Below, one piece after another: positions 11,449 to 19,184 of a stretch of 34,475 nt of DNA. The position numbers were made by a program, and so were the translations under genes. This stretch comes from Acidimicrobiia bacterium. GTDB lineage: Bacteria > Actinomycetota > Acidimicrobiia > Acidimicrobiales > Poriferisodalaceae. The stretch is from contig JAJEFK010000060.1 in NCBI GenBank assembly GCA_022820505.1, positions 1-34,475 on the forward strand, written 5' to 3'. Position 1 is the stretch's first letter. Every line of letters starts with the position of its first letter. The notes beneath the pieces are model-generated. The model was not told the DNA's origin. It searched no databases and worked only from the letters and a program-made list of their open reading frames with translations.

Positions 11449-11454
11449 AAGGTA
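11449..11454 (-). promoter_or_regulatory. Candidate -10 box of the SpoIID/CWB2 operon
   Basis: TACCTT on the minus strand fits TANNNT and is followed by seven bases and the ATG at 11441. If used, it gives a leaderless or nearly leaderless transcript. It would also exclude the longer start at 11495. Confidence 0.3.
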
Positions 11455-11536
11455 ACCCATGAAGTCGCTGTATTGGCAGACCCCTCCCGCCCCATACTGG
11501 AAGCTCAGCAAGGACAGAATCGGCAGCGCCACAGCT

Positions 11537-11543
11537 GGAGAGG
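11537..11543 (+). promoter_or_regulatory. Ribosome-binding site deciding the gmd start
   Basis: GGAGAGG lies eight bases before the ATG at 11552. It favours this start over an in-frame ATG at 11459, which would add 31 residues before the Rossmann strand. Confidence 0.7.
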
Positions 11544-11551
11544 CTCGCCTG

Positions 11552-12532
11552 ATGACCACAGCCTTCATCACCGGCATCACTGGACAGGACGGCCAGTACC
11601 TGGCCGAACTGCTGCACGGCAAGGGCTACCGGGTGTTCGGACTGATCAGCGGCCAGCGGAATGCCCGGGCCGAAACCGTGGCCAGCGCGCTGCCCTTCGT
11701 GGAGCTCGTGGAGGGAGACTTGCAGGATCTGGCATCGCTCATCGCCGCCCTCGAGTACTCCCAGCCCGACGAGGTCTACAACCTGGGCGCCATCAGCTTC
11801 GTGGCGCTGTCGTTCAAACAGCCTGAGCTGACAGCCAACATCAGCGGGTTGGGCGTGCTGCGACTGCTCGAAGCCATCCGTCTCGTCGGCGGCAGCCCGA
11901 ACCCGATCCGGTTCTACCAAGCCTCTTCCAGCGAGATGTTCGGCAAAGTACGCGAGACGCCGCAGAGCGAGCTCACGCCGCTGCATCCGCGTAGCCCCTA
12001 CGGATCAGCCAAGGTGTTCGGTCACCACACCACGGTCAACTATCGCGAGAGCTACGGGCTGTTCGCGTGCAGCGGCATCTTGTTCAATCACGAGTCGCCG
12101 CGCCGGGGCCAGGAATTCGTCACGCGCAAGGTGACCAGCGCAGTCGCGAGGATCAAGCTCGGCCTGCAGGACGAGGTGGCGCTGGGCAATCTGGACGCCA
12201 AGCGCGACTGGGGCTTCGCCGGCGACTACGTGCAGGCGATGCACCTGATGCTCCAGCAGCCCGAACCCGACGACTTCGTCATCGCGACCGGGCAGACCCA
12301 TGCCGTGCGCGAGTTCGTGGAGCTGGCATTCGCAGCGGCCGGGATCGACGACTGGGAGCGCCACGTGCGCATCGATCCCCGCTTCTTTCGCCCGGCCGAG
12401 GTCGACCTGCTGGTGGGCGATGCATCCAAGGCACGACGAGTCCTCGGCTGGGCGCCGCAGATGTCATTCGACGAACTCGTCGCCACGATGGTGGCCCACG
12501 ATCTGGAGGTCGAGCAGCGCAAGCTCGCCTGA
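11552..12532 (+). CDS. gmd: GDP-mannose 4,6-dehydratase
   Basis: 326 residues. An extended short-chain dehydrogenase that converts GDP-mannose to GDP-4-keto-6-deoxymannose, the precursor of GDP-fucose, GDP-rhamnose and related sugars. The N-terminus has the NAD(P) motif GITGQDG (8-14). The active site shows S-S-S-E-M-F-G (125-131) with the Y150-x3-K154 pair in YGSAK. The family's NHESPRRG and the D-W-G-F-A-x-D-Y stretch are present. No GDP-fucose synthase or GDP-4-keto reductase gene follows, so the final sugar is unknown. The gene is divergent from the SpoIID operon and precedes cofD. GDP-mannose could come from the nucleotidyltransferase at 14278-15330. Confidence 0.95.
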   Translation: MTTAFITGITGQDGQYLAELLHGKGYRVFGLISGQRNARAETVASALPFVELVEGDLQDLASLIAALEYSQPDEVYNLGAISFVALSFKQPELTANISGLGVLRLLEAIRLVGGSPNPIRFYQASSSEMFGKVRETPQSELTPLHPRSPYGSAKVFGHHTTVNYRESYGLFACSGILFNHESPRRGQEFVTRKVTSAVARIKLGLQDEVALGNLDAKRDWGFAGDYVQAMHLMLQQPEPDDFVIATGQTHAVREFVELAFAAAGIDDWERHVRIDPRFFRPAEVDLLVGDASKARRVLGWAPQMSFDELVATMVAHDLEVEQRKLA

Positions 12533-12560
12533 TGGCACCAAACCAGTCGGCCGCGCCTGG

Positions 12561-12585
12561 CGCGAAGGCACCACGGCCCTTCGCG
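12561..12585 (+). other. Intercistronic hairpin between gmd and cofD, inside a 22-codon ORF
   Basis: CGCGAAGG and CCTTCGCG pair perfectly (8 bp) around a nine-base loop. No T-run follows, so this is not a classical terminator. The hairpin lies within an ATG-started 22-codon frame (12532-12600), whose ATG overlaps the gmd TGA as TGATG and which encodes [20 protein letters not shown] plus two residues. That frame has no ribosome-binding site of its own, so its translation is doubtful. Confidence 0.45.
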
Positions 12586-12611
12586 TCGAACAACAGTTAG
12601 CGTCACAGCCC

Positions 12612-13574
12612 GTGCGAACGGGTCCTGTGACAGTGCTGGCCGGCGGCGTCGGCGCCGCCCGGTTCCTCAGCGGGCTGCTTCGCGTCTGCCGGCCCACCGA
12701 TGTCACCGCAATCGTGAACGTCGGCGACGACTTCACGCTGCACGGCCTCGACATCAGCCCCGATCTCGACACGGTCACCTACACGCTCGCCGGCCAGATC
12801 AACCCCGAGACCGGCTGGGGCCGGGCCGGCGAGACCTGGCGCGTGCTCACCGAGCTGGGACGGCTCGGCGGGCAGGACTGGTTCAAGCTCGGCGACCTGG
12901 ATCTTGCGCTGCACCTGTACCGCACGCAGCGACGCAGCGAGGGTGCGTCCTTGTCGCAGGTGACCGGCGAGATTGCTGCCAGCTTCGGGCTCGAGCTGGC
13001 GCTGCTGCCGGTCAGCGACGATCCCATTGCCACCCGCATCACGCCGGCTGAACCAGACGGAGCAACCGAGATCGACTTCCAGGAGTACTTCGTGGCTCAC
13101 CAGCACGGCATCGCCGTCCGCTCGGTTCGCTTCGCAGGCATCGAGGGGGCCAGGCCGGCGCCGGGCGTGTTGGATGCTCTGAACAGCGCCGGCACGGTGG
13201 TGGTTGCGCCGTCGAATCCTTTCGTCTCAATCGGCCCCATCATCGATGTGCCGCACGTGCGCGAGACGCTGCGCGGCCGGCGCGACAGTGTCGTCGCCGT
13301 GTCGCCCATCGTGGGCGGCGCATCGATCAAGGGTCCTGCGGGCGCCATGATGCGCGAGCTGGGCCACGAGCCCAGCGTCGTCGGCGTGGCGAGGCTCTAC
13401 GCCGGATTCGCAGGCACGCTGGTGATCGACCACGCTGACGCCGAACTCGCTCCCGCCGTGAACCAGGCCGGAATGGCGCCGGTGGTGACCGACACGATCA
13501 TGGCCGACCCCGACCGTGCGGCCGGGCTGGCCCGAGCGACGTTGGAAGGCGTCAGCGCAAGAATGAGCACATGA
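12612..13574 (+). CDS. cofD: 2-phospho-L-lactate (phosphoenolpyruvyl) transferase CofD/FbiA
   Basis: 320 residues from a GTG at 12612; in-frame GTGs at 12627 and 12633 are alternatives. No in-frame ATG sits near the conserved N-terminus. The enzyme moves the phospho-lactyl or phosphoenolpyruvyl group from its GDP adduct to 7,8-didemethyl-8-hydroxy-5-deazariboflavin, giving (dehydro-)F420-0. In actinobacteria the donor is usually the phosphoenolpyruvyl form, hence the alternative name FbiA. Visible motifs are VLAGGVGAARFLSGL at the start, NVGDDFTLHGLDISPDLDTV, and PSNPFVSIGPII. CofD commonly has G-G-A-K where this has G-A-A-R. The stop overlaps the cofE start by four bases (ATGA), so the two are translationally coupled. 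Confidence 0.95.
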   Translation: MRTGPVTVLAGGVGAARFLSGLLRVCRPTDVTAIVNVGDDFTLHGLDISPDLDTVTYTLAGQINPETGWGRAGETWRVLTELGRLGGQDWFKLGDLDLALHLYRTQRRSEGASLSQVTGEIAASFGLELALLPVSDDPIATRITPAEPDGATEIDFQEYFVAHQHGIAVRSVRFAGIEGARPAPGVLDALNSAGTVVVAPSNPFVSIGPIIDVPHVRETLRGRRDSVVAVSPIVGGASIKGPAGAMMRELGHEPSVVGVARLYAGFAGTLVIDHADAELAPAVNQAGMAPVVTDTIMADPDRAAGLARATLEGVSARMST

Positions 13575-14281
13575 CCATCGAACTGCACCCGCTCGAAGGC
13601 ATCGGCGAAATCACACTCGGTGCTGATCTCGGTGCCGTCATCGCGAGCGCCTGCGAGGCGTCACCCGCCGGCCTACGCGACGGCGACGTGCTCGTCGTGA
13701 CGCAGAAGATCGTCTCCAAGGCCGAGGGCGCCATGGAGCAGATCGACCCCGGGGACCCGCTGTCGCACAAGCCGCTGGTCGAGCGCGAGTCGGTCCGCAT
13801 CCTGCGCCGGCGCGGCGACCTCATCATCAGCGAGACCAAGCACGGTTTCATCTGTGCAAACGCAGGAATCGATCTGTCCAACGTCGAACGGGGTTACGCC
13901 GCGCTGCTGCCCGACGACAGCGACCGCTCCGCCAACAAGATCCGGGACCGCATACGGGCGCTGTCGGGCTGCACCGTCGGGGTGATCATCTCCGACACCT
14001 TCGGGCGCCCGTGGCGGCGCGGCGTCACCGATGTGGCCATCGGCTGCGCGGGCATCGCCGCCGTCGTCGACCTGAAGGGCACGGCCGACGCGCTGGGGCG
14101 GGAGCTGATGGTCACCGAGGTGTGCGTGGCCGACGAGATCGCCTCTGCTGCCGACTTGGTGTGCGGCAAGGCGCGGGGTGTGCCGGTAGCGATCGTGCGC
14201 GGGGTCGACCCGAGTTGGCTGCGGCGTGCCTCGGTGCGCTCGGAGATCGTCAGGGATCCCGCCGAGGACCTGTTCCGCTAA
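13571..14281 (+). CDS. cofE: Coenzyme F420-0:L-glutamate ligase CofE (single-domain FbiB)
   Basis: 236 residues, the size of archaeal-type CofE. The enzyme adds gamma-linked glutamates to F420-0 using GTP. Conserved blocks are VVTQKIVSKAEG (43-54), ISETKHGFICANAGID, and DTFGRPWRRGVTDVAIGCAG. Mycobacterial FbiB carries an extra C-terminal nitroreductase-like domain that reduces dehydro-F420-0. That domain is absent here, so a separate reductase elsewhere would be needed if the phosphoenolpyruvyl route is used. The start overlaps the cofD stop as ATGA. Its TAA overlaps by four bases the stop of the convergent nucleotidyltransferase gene. fbiC (the cofG/H equivalent) is not in the window. Confidence 0.95.
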   Translation: MTIELHPLEGIGEITLGADLGAVIASACEASPAGLRDGDVLVVTQKIVSKAEGAMEQIDPGDPLSHKPLVERESVRILRRRGDLIISETKHGFICANAGIDLSNVERGYAALLPDDSDRSANKIRDRIRALSGCTVGVIISDTFGRPWRRGVTDVAIGCAGIAAVVDLKGTADALGRELMVTEVCVADEIASAADLVCGKARGVPVAIVRGVDPSWLRRASVRSEIVRDPAEDLFR

Positions 14282-15330
14282 CTGTCAGACACCGGCTCGG
14301 GCGGCGGTTGGCGCTGTGAGCGCAGCACCGCGCCGGGAGCGACCTGCTCGGCGCTGCCGACCACCGAGTAATCGCAGAGTGTCGCCCCGACTCCCACGAC
14401 TGCGCCCGCGCCGAGCACCGAGTCGATCACGATGGCACCTGCGGCGAGGCGGCAGCCGTCTCCCACGACGGACCGCTGCACCACGGCGCCGGCTCCGATC
14501 TCGCACCCGCGGCCGATGACCGACGTGCGTATCTGCGCATCTGCATGAACGCCGTCCGACGCCGCAGCAATGCCATCGGTCACCCGGGCGCCGGCGCGCC
14601 GACCCGCGAGAATGTCCAAGTTGGCAGCGAGGTACTGCTGCGGCGTGCCCGTGTCGAGCCAGTAGGTGTCATCAACCAGCGCTGCCAGTGCCCCGTCTGC
14701 GACGATCTGGGGGAAGATCTCCCGCTCGATGGAGACGGGCCGGTCGGGCGCGATGCGATCGAGCACCGCCGAGGTCAGCACGTAGGTCCCAGCGCTGACC
14801 GTGGGTCGTTCGCCTTCTCGCGGCAGCGCCTCAGGGGCCGAACCCGGTTCCGGCTTCTCCGAGAACGACAGCACCCGGCCCGACGGATCCGCCACGACGA
14901 GACCGTATGGCGAGGGATCAGCAACCGGCTGCAGCGCGATGGTGGCTTCCGCTCCCGAACTGGCATGAAGGCGCACAAGTGCGCCCACGTCGAGGTCGGT
15001 CAGCACGTCGCCATTGAGCACCAGGAAGGTGCCCGTGATGCCGCTGGTCTCCGCGGCAAACCGCACGGCTCCCGCGGTGCCGCGCGGGTCTGGCTCGACT
15101 GCCACCTGGTATGCGAGCTGCCCGATGCGACCGTGTGGGTAGGCCGCGGTGAACGCCTCGGCCCGGTATCCCAGCGAGAGCACGATCTCATCGACCCCGT
15201 GGCGGTGCAGGTGCTCGCAGACCCACTCGATCATCGGCCGCCTGCAGACCGGCAGCATCTGCTTGGGCGTGTCGTTGGTCAGCGGGCGCAGCCGGGTGCC
15301 GAAGCCGCCCAGCAGCAGGATCGCCTTCAC
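14278..15330 (-). CDS. Sugar-1-phosphate nucleotidyltransferase, probably mannose-1-phosphate guanylyltransferase
   Basis: 350 residues. The N-terminal nucleotidyltransferase domain has the signature GGFGTRLRPLT (8-18), the metal-binding L-N-G-D-V (105-109), and K159 in FSEKP. A left-handed beta-helix tail (about 250-340) shows hexapeptide-like repeats (IGRGCEIGAGAVV, VGDGCRLAAGAIV, LGAGAVVGVGATL). This two-part plan matches actinobacterial ManB/RmlA-like proteins that make GDP-mannose or another NDP-sugar. The nucleotide cannot be read from sequence, but nearby gmd favours GDP-mannose. The ATG overlaps the TGA of the upstream His-rich protein gene (ATGA), indicating an operon. It converges with cofE. 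Confidence 0.9.
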   Translation of the reverse strand: MKAILLLGGFGTRLRPLTNDTPKQMLPVCRRPMIEWVCEHLHRHGVDEIVLSLGYRAEAFTAAYPHGRIGQLAYQVAVEPDPRGTAGAVRFAAETSGITGTFLVLNGDVLTDLDVGALVRLHASSGAEATIALQPVADPSPYGLVVADPSGRVLSFSEKPEPGSAPEALPREGERPTVSAGTYVLTSAVLDRIAPDRPVSIEREIFPQIVADGALAALVDDTYWLDTGTPQQYLAANLDILAGRRAGARVTDGIAAASDGVHADAQIRTSVIGRGCEIGAGAVVQRSVVGDGCRLAAGAIVIDSVLGAGAVVGVGATLCDYSVVGSAEQVAPGAVLRSQRQPPPEPVSDS

Positions 15331-16151
15331 TCAGCGGGCTCGGATGTCTCCGATGGCTCAGACGTGGCAGGAAGGTCGCCCTCGACCGGCTCGCTCTCGC
15401 CGCCGTCGTCAAGCACCGGTCCTTCTTCGGTCGAGCCGTCGATCAGGGGCTGATCCTCGGGCGGCAGATTGAGGTAGGCCCGCAGGAATGCGTCGTCGGG
15501 CCGCGGAACGTCCGCGTTCTCCACGCTCGGGTGGACGAATGCGAACACAAAGATCTGGCCGTCGTCCAGGAAGCGCACATCGCGCAGGTCCTCGGTGAAC
15601 GCCAGCGCCTTCTCTGCCTGCAAGGTCTCCCAGCGCATGATCCGCAGCTCTGCCCCCGGTTCGGAGATGTCGGGATCGTCGCTGTCGGGATCAGGGGATG
15701 CGCAGCCTTCGCCGGACTCGTCGAGGACGGTCCCGTCGGGCAGCTCGATCCTCGAGTCGGTCAACTCGAACTCGATCTCGCGCATGAACGCACCCACGGT
15801 GGCGAACTGGCCAGTCACGCCGGTGTGGAACGGATGGATGTGGATGAGCCCGTCGCCATGCGTGTGGATGCCCGACTGGTCGTCGACGTCGTTGGGGTAG
15901 AGGTCGAGAATGAACTCGTCGCAGTCGTAGATCGCGTAGAGCGAGTGCCAGTGATCGCCGAGGCGCGGCGGGCCTGCCGGGGCATTCGAGGAGCGCTCGT
16001 CGCGGGCCACCAGGATCAGAACGACGCCCAACAGGACCACGAGCAGCATCGCCGCCGGGAACAGGATGTCGCGCCGGGGGCGAAAGCTCCTGCCGCTTCC
16101 TCCGGCGCTCGCTGCTTTGGCAACCTTCTTGGCAGCGGCTGATCTCGCCAT
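15327..16151 (-). CDS. Membrane-anchored His-rich protein of unknown function
   Basis: 274 residues from the ATG at 16151; a TTG at 16163 would add four. Not recognised as a characterised family. A Lys/Arg/Ala-rich cytoplasmic start (1-28) precedes one membrane span (about 29-49) and an extracytoplasmic domain. The domain begins with HWH (67-69) and Y-x-x-Y-D-C-D, then the dense motif HTHGDGLIHIHPFH (96-109). The seven histidines, with nearby Asp residues, look like a metal site. A mixed alpha/beta stretch follows (FVFAFVHPSVE), then an acidic Pro/Glu/Ser tail (about 235-274). It lies 61 bases after ugd and overlaps the next gene as ATGA, so it is made with nucleotide-sugar enzymes. A role in envelope polymer export or metal handling is speculation. 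Confidence 0.85.
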   Translation of the reverse strand: MARSAAAKKVAKAASAGGSGRSFRPRRDILFPAAMLLVVLLGVVLILVARDERSSNAPAGPPRLGDHWHSLYAIYDCDEFILDLYPNDVDDQSGIHTHGDGLIHIHPFHTGVTGQFATVGAFMREIEFELTDSRIELPDGTVLDESGEGCASPDPDSDDPDISEPGAELRIMRWETLQAEKALAFTEDLRDVRFLDDGQIFVFAFVHPSVENADVPRPDDAFLRAYLNLPPEDQPLIDGSTEEGPVLDDGGESEPVEGDLPATSEPSETSEPAE

Positions 16152-16204
16152 ACGGGGCGACAAGCTACCGGCGCTTGGGGCTTAGCGGCGGCTGTGCCGT
16201 ACGC

Positions 16205-16223
16205 GCCGGCGCTCAGCGCCGGC
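16205..16223 (-). other. Perfect GC hairpin centred on the ugd stop codon
   Basis: GCCGGCGC, loop TCA, GCGCCGGC: an 8-bp perfect stem whose three-base loop is the TGA stop of ugd on the minus strand. No T-run follows. It could slow termination or protect the ugd part of the message, or simply reflect GC-rich codons. Confidence 0.5.
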
Positions 16224-17586
16224 CGAGGCCCTCGTAGGTGAAGCCGGCGGCGCGGAGCTGACCTGCGTCGAGCAGGTTGCGTGCGTCCACGATGCGGGCC
16301 GCGGCCATCTCCGATGCGGCCCGCTCCCAGTCGAGGGTCGCGAACTCAGGCCACTCGGTCAGCACGACGGCCACATCAGCGCCGTGCAGGGCTTCGAACG
16401 CCGAACCGCGGACCTGCAGGGCCGCCGGCAGCTGTGACGCGATGTCGGGCCGGTCGTCGAGATTGCTCAGGGCCGGGTCGTACGCCACGAGGCGCGCCCC
16501 GGTCGCGCTCAGCCGCTCGGCGACCCGCAGTGCGGGAGAGCCGCGCAGGTCATCGGTGCCGGCTTTGAAGGTGAGACCCATCACCGCCACCGTGACACCG
16601 TCGAGATCGACTGATCCCGGGGCTCCGTCGCCGGCAGCCGGATCAGTCACCCGGTCTGGCCCGCCCACGACCATCCGGGCGACCTTCGCCACCACCCGGT
16701 CGAGCTGCTGCTCGTTGACCGCGATGACGCCTTCGAGCAGATCGAAGACGTACCCGGCGTCGTTGGCGACCGATACCAGGGCGCGGGTGTCTTTCGGCAG
16801 GCACGAGCCGCCCCAGCCGGGGCCGGGCTGCAGGTACGCCGAGCCGATGCGGTGATCGGTGCCGACGCCCGCAAGAACCGTGTCGACGTCGGCGCCGACA
16901 GCCTCGCAAACGGCGGCCAGCGCATTCACGAACGAGACCTTGGCGGCCAGAAAGGCATTTGCCGCGTACTTGACGGTTTCGGCCGAGGTCGGATCACTCA
17001 GGATGACCGGTGCTTCCACGCGGGCATACAGCGCCGCGACCCGGCGTGCCACCGAGAGATCTTCGGCCCCGATGACGATCCGATCGGGTGACAGGAAATC
17101 GGCCACCGCCGAGCCCTCCCGCAGGAACTCAGGATTCGACGCCAGCGCCACATCGGTGCGCCCGAGCGCCGCCGCAATCTTGGGCGCGGTACCCACCGGC
17201 ACCGTCGACTTGGTCACCACCACCGAGCCGGGCTGCAGGCGAGGTGCCACCGAATCGAGCGCTGCCAGCAAGTAGCTGAGCTCGGTTTCGCCGTCGGCAC
17301 GCAACGGAGTCGGCACGCAGACGAAGACGAAGTCGCACGTGGCCGCAACGGCTTCGGCCGAGATCACGAACCGGAGGCGTCGCGCAGCGATGCCTTCGGC
17401 GACGAGCCGATCCAGATCGGCTTCGCGAATGGGCACCACGCCAGCCGACAGGGATGCCACCTTGGCCCGGTCGATGTCCGCGCAGATGACGTCATGGCCG
17501 AGGTGGGCGAAGCACGCGGCCGTCGTCAGTCCGACATAGCCGGCGCCGATGACGAGGATGCGGAATTCAGGCGATGTACCGCTCAT
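16213..17586 (-). CDS. ugd: UDP-glucose 6-dehydrogenase family
   Basis: 457 residues. Oxidises UDP-glucose to UDP-glucuronate with two NAD+; some relatives use GDP-mannose or UDP-HexNAc. The N-terminal Rossmann motif is VIGAGYVGLTTA (12-23). The central part has TKSTVPVGT, NPEFLREGSA and the catalytic Cys262 in GGSCLPKDT. The C-terminal domain has GLTFKAGTDDLRGSPAL, typical of the family. The start ATG overlaps the stop of the upstream LCP gene (ATGA). UDP-glucuronate would serve acidic wall polysaccharide synthesis, which fits the LCP ligase next door. Substrate choice is inferred from overall similarity. Confidence 0.94.
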   Translation of the reverse strand: MSGTSPEFRILVIGAGYVGLTTAACFAHLGHDVICADIDRAKVASLSAGVVPIREADLDRLVAEGIAARRLRFVISAEAVAATCDFVFVCVPTPLRADGETELSYLLAALDSVAPRLQPGSVVVTKSTVPVGTAPKIAAALGRTDVALASNPEFLREGSAVADFLSPDRIVIGAEDLSVARRVAALYARVEAPVILSDPTSAETVKYAANAFLAAKVSFVNALAAVCEAVGADVDTVLAGVGTDHRIGSAYLQPGPGWGGSCLPKDTRALVSVANDAGYVFDLLEGVIAVNEQQLDRVVAKVARMVVGGPDRVTDPAAGDGAPGSVDLDGVTVAVMGLTFKAGTDDLRGSPALRVAERLSATGARLVAYDPALSNLDDRPDIASQLPAALQVRGSAFEALHGADVAVVLTEWPEFATLDWERAASEMAAARIVDARNLLDAGQLRAAGFTYEGLGRR

Positions 17587-19184
17587 GGCGCCAGCTGGTC
17601 GGCGGAAGGCACGTCGACCCTCCGGTAGCCGGGATCAATGCGAGGCACCTCGTCGCCGACGTGCAGGATCACCGTGGTTGCGTCAAGCTCGGCATGGCCG
17701 GCGAAGTCTGGCACAGGCAGCAGGTGACTGGCCAGCAGGCCGGCCGCAAGCCGTCCCTGCGGGGCCAGATACACGACGGTGCCCGCCCGCTCGTCCGAGA
17801 TGCCCTCCGGCATCGGCCCCGCTGCCTCCGCATCGAAACCGAGTTCGCTCAGCTCTGCAGCCACCCGGTGCCGCGCCGTCCCGGTCACCCGCACCCGCAC
17901 TCGCGACTCCACGATGTCGTCCCAGCCGATGCCCCGGAACACGTCCAAGACCCGTTGATTGTGCTCAGCGCGCTGCGGATCGAGTCCGAGCGACCATCTC
18001 ACTGGGTCGTGCACGTCAACGACCCGCAGCTCGTAGTCCTCGACGTCGGCATCGACGTCGAGGCCGGCGAACTTGTCCGCGAGTCTCCGGCCGTCGTTCA
18101 CGATGCTCAGCGTGTCGGACGTGGACAGATGGTCGGCTGCGATGTCCAGCACTGCGAGCAGGCTGATCGGGTTGGCAAGCAATGCGGGTGCGACTTGCGC
18201 GGCTGCGATGCGCATGAATTCGCGCTGGCGGTCGGTGCGGGCGAGATCATTCCAGGCGCCATGCCGCTGCCAAGTCCCGTCAGGCAGCTGTTCCTCGAGA
18301 TGGCGGCTGCGGACGTAAGCAAGCGCCTTCCTGCCGTCGAGGAGATGGGTGCCCGCCCCAGTGACGAACCCGCTCCGGCTCTCCGTCGGATCGGTGGCGT
18401 TCTCCTTCGGCTGGTCTCGCAACGGCCGGTCGAAGGTCATCTCGACGCCGCCGACGGAGTCAACCAGACGCAAGAAGGCCTGGAAATCCGCCTCGACAAA
18501 GTGCTGCAAGGTGATGCCGAGGTTCTCCTCGACCGTGTCGATCAAGCGCGCAGCGCGCGCTGCCGTGGTGCGGTCACGGTTGTAGGCGCTGTTGATCTTG
18601 GCCATGACGCCAGTGCCAGCGATGTCGCTCGTGCCGGCGATCTCGGCCGCCAAGTCCCGCGGGATGGACATCATCGCCGCCGTGCCGTCGTCGCGCAGGC
18701 GGATCACCATGATCACGTCCGCGAGCCGGTTGTAGTCCGAGTGCCCGGCGCGCAGCGGATCGTCGGCAGCAAGCCCCACGGGGCTGTCGGTGCCGACGAG
18801 CAGGTAGTTCTCCCCGGTTGGGCCACCCGGCAGTACCGGCTGACCAGCGGACCGGTCCGCGATTCCTGACGAATCCGACATGGCATCCGGCTCGTCACCC
18901 GCCGAAACGCCGTCGCCAACGGCACCCGCTTCGTCGCTGCTCATGCCGCCACCGGCCGAGCTGTCAGGATTCGCCGCCATCGTGGCCGGCTGCTCGATCA
19001 GCACGTCGGCGGCGGTCACCGGCTGCTGGGGAGCAGATGTCAGCACATCGGCCAGCTCGTGCCGTTCGATCCTCCCGAGCTGCAGCAGCACGAATGCAGA
19101 CGCGCCGGTCGCGGCCGCTCCGGCGAGGGTCAGCACCGCCAGCGAGATCAGAATGAGGCGAGTCCGCCAGTTGCGGTGGCTCAC
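17583..19184 (-). CDS. LytR-CpsA-Psr (LCP) family cell-wall glycopolymer ligase
   Basis: 533 residues from a GTG that overlaps the upstream stop as GTGA. One N-terminal membrane span (about 9-33) is followed by a long flexible, acidic, Ser/Gly-rich linker (about 45-120). The LCP domain then shows NYLLVGTDS, R-L-A-D-V-I-M-V-I-R-L, AMMSIPRDL, KINSAYN, FLRLVDSVGGVEM and GRKALAYVRSRH. The last ~170 residues resemble the LytR C-terminal domain ('VRVRVTGTARHRVAAELSEL'). LCP enzymes transfer polyprenyl-pyrophosphate-linked polymers onto peptidoglycan outside the membrane; in actinobacteria they attach arabinogalactan or similar polymers. Placement between lpdA-like and ugd links it to the sugar genes. 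Confidence 0.93.
   Translation of the reverse strand: MSHRNWRTRLILISLAVLTLAGAAATGASAFVLLQLGRIERHELADVLTSAPQQPVTAADVLIEQPATMAANPDSSAGGGMSSDEAGAVGDGVSAGDEPDAMSDSSGIADRSAGQPVLPGGPTGENYLLVGTDSPVGLAADDPLRAGHSDYNRLADVIMVIRLRDDGTAAMMSIPRDLAAEIAGTSDIAGTGVMAKINSAYNRDRTTAARAARLIDTVEENLGITLQHFVEADFQAFLRLVDSVGGVEMTFDRPLRDQPKENATDPTESRSGFVTGAGTHLLDGRKALAYVRSRHLEEQLPDGTWQRHGAWNDLARTDRQREFMRIAAAQVAPALLANPISLLAVLDIAADHLSTSDTLSIVNDGRRLADKFAGLDVDADVEDYELRVVDVHDPVRWSLGLDPQRAEHNQRVLDVFRGIGWDDIVESRVRVRVTGTARHRVAAELSELGFDAEAAGPMPEGISDERAGTVVYLAPQGRLAAGLLASHLLPVPDFAGHAELDATTVILHVGDEVPRIDPGYRRVDVPSADQLAP

Noticed and set aside
11459..11551. 31-residue N-terminal extension of Gmd
   Set aside because: Gmd proteins start just before the GITGQDG motif, and a good ribosome-binding site precedes the ATG at 11552.
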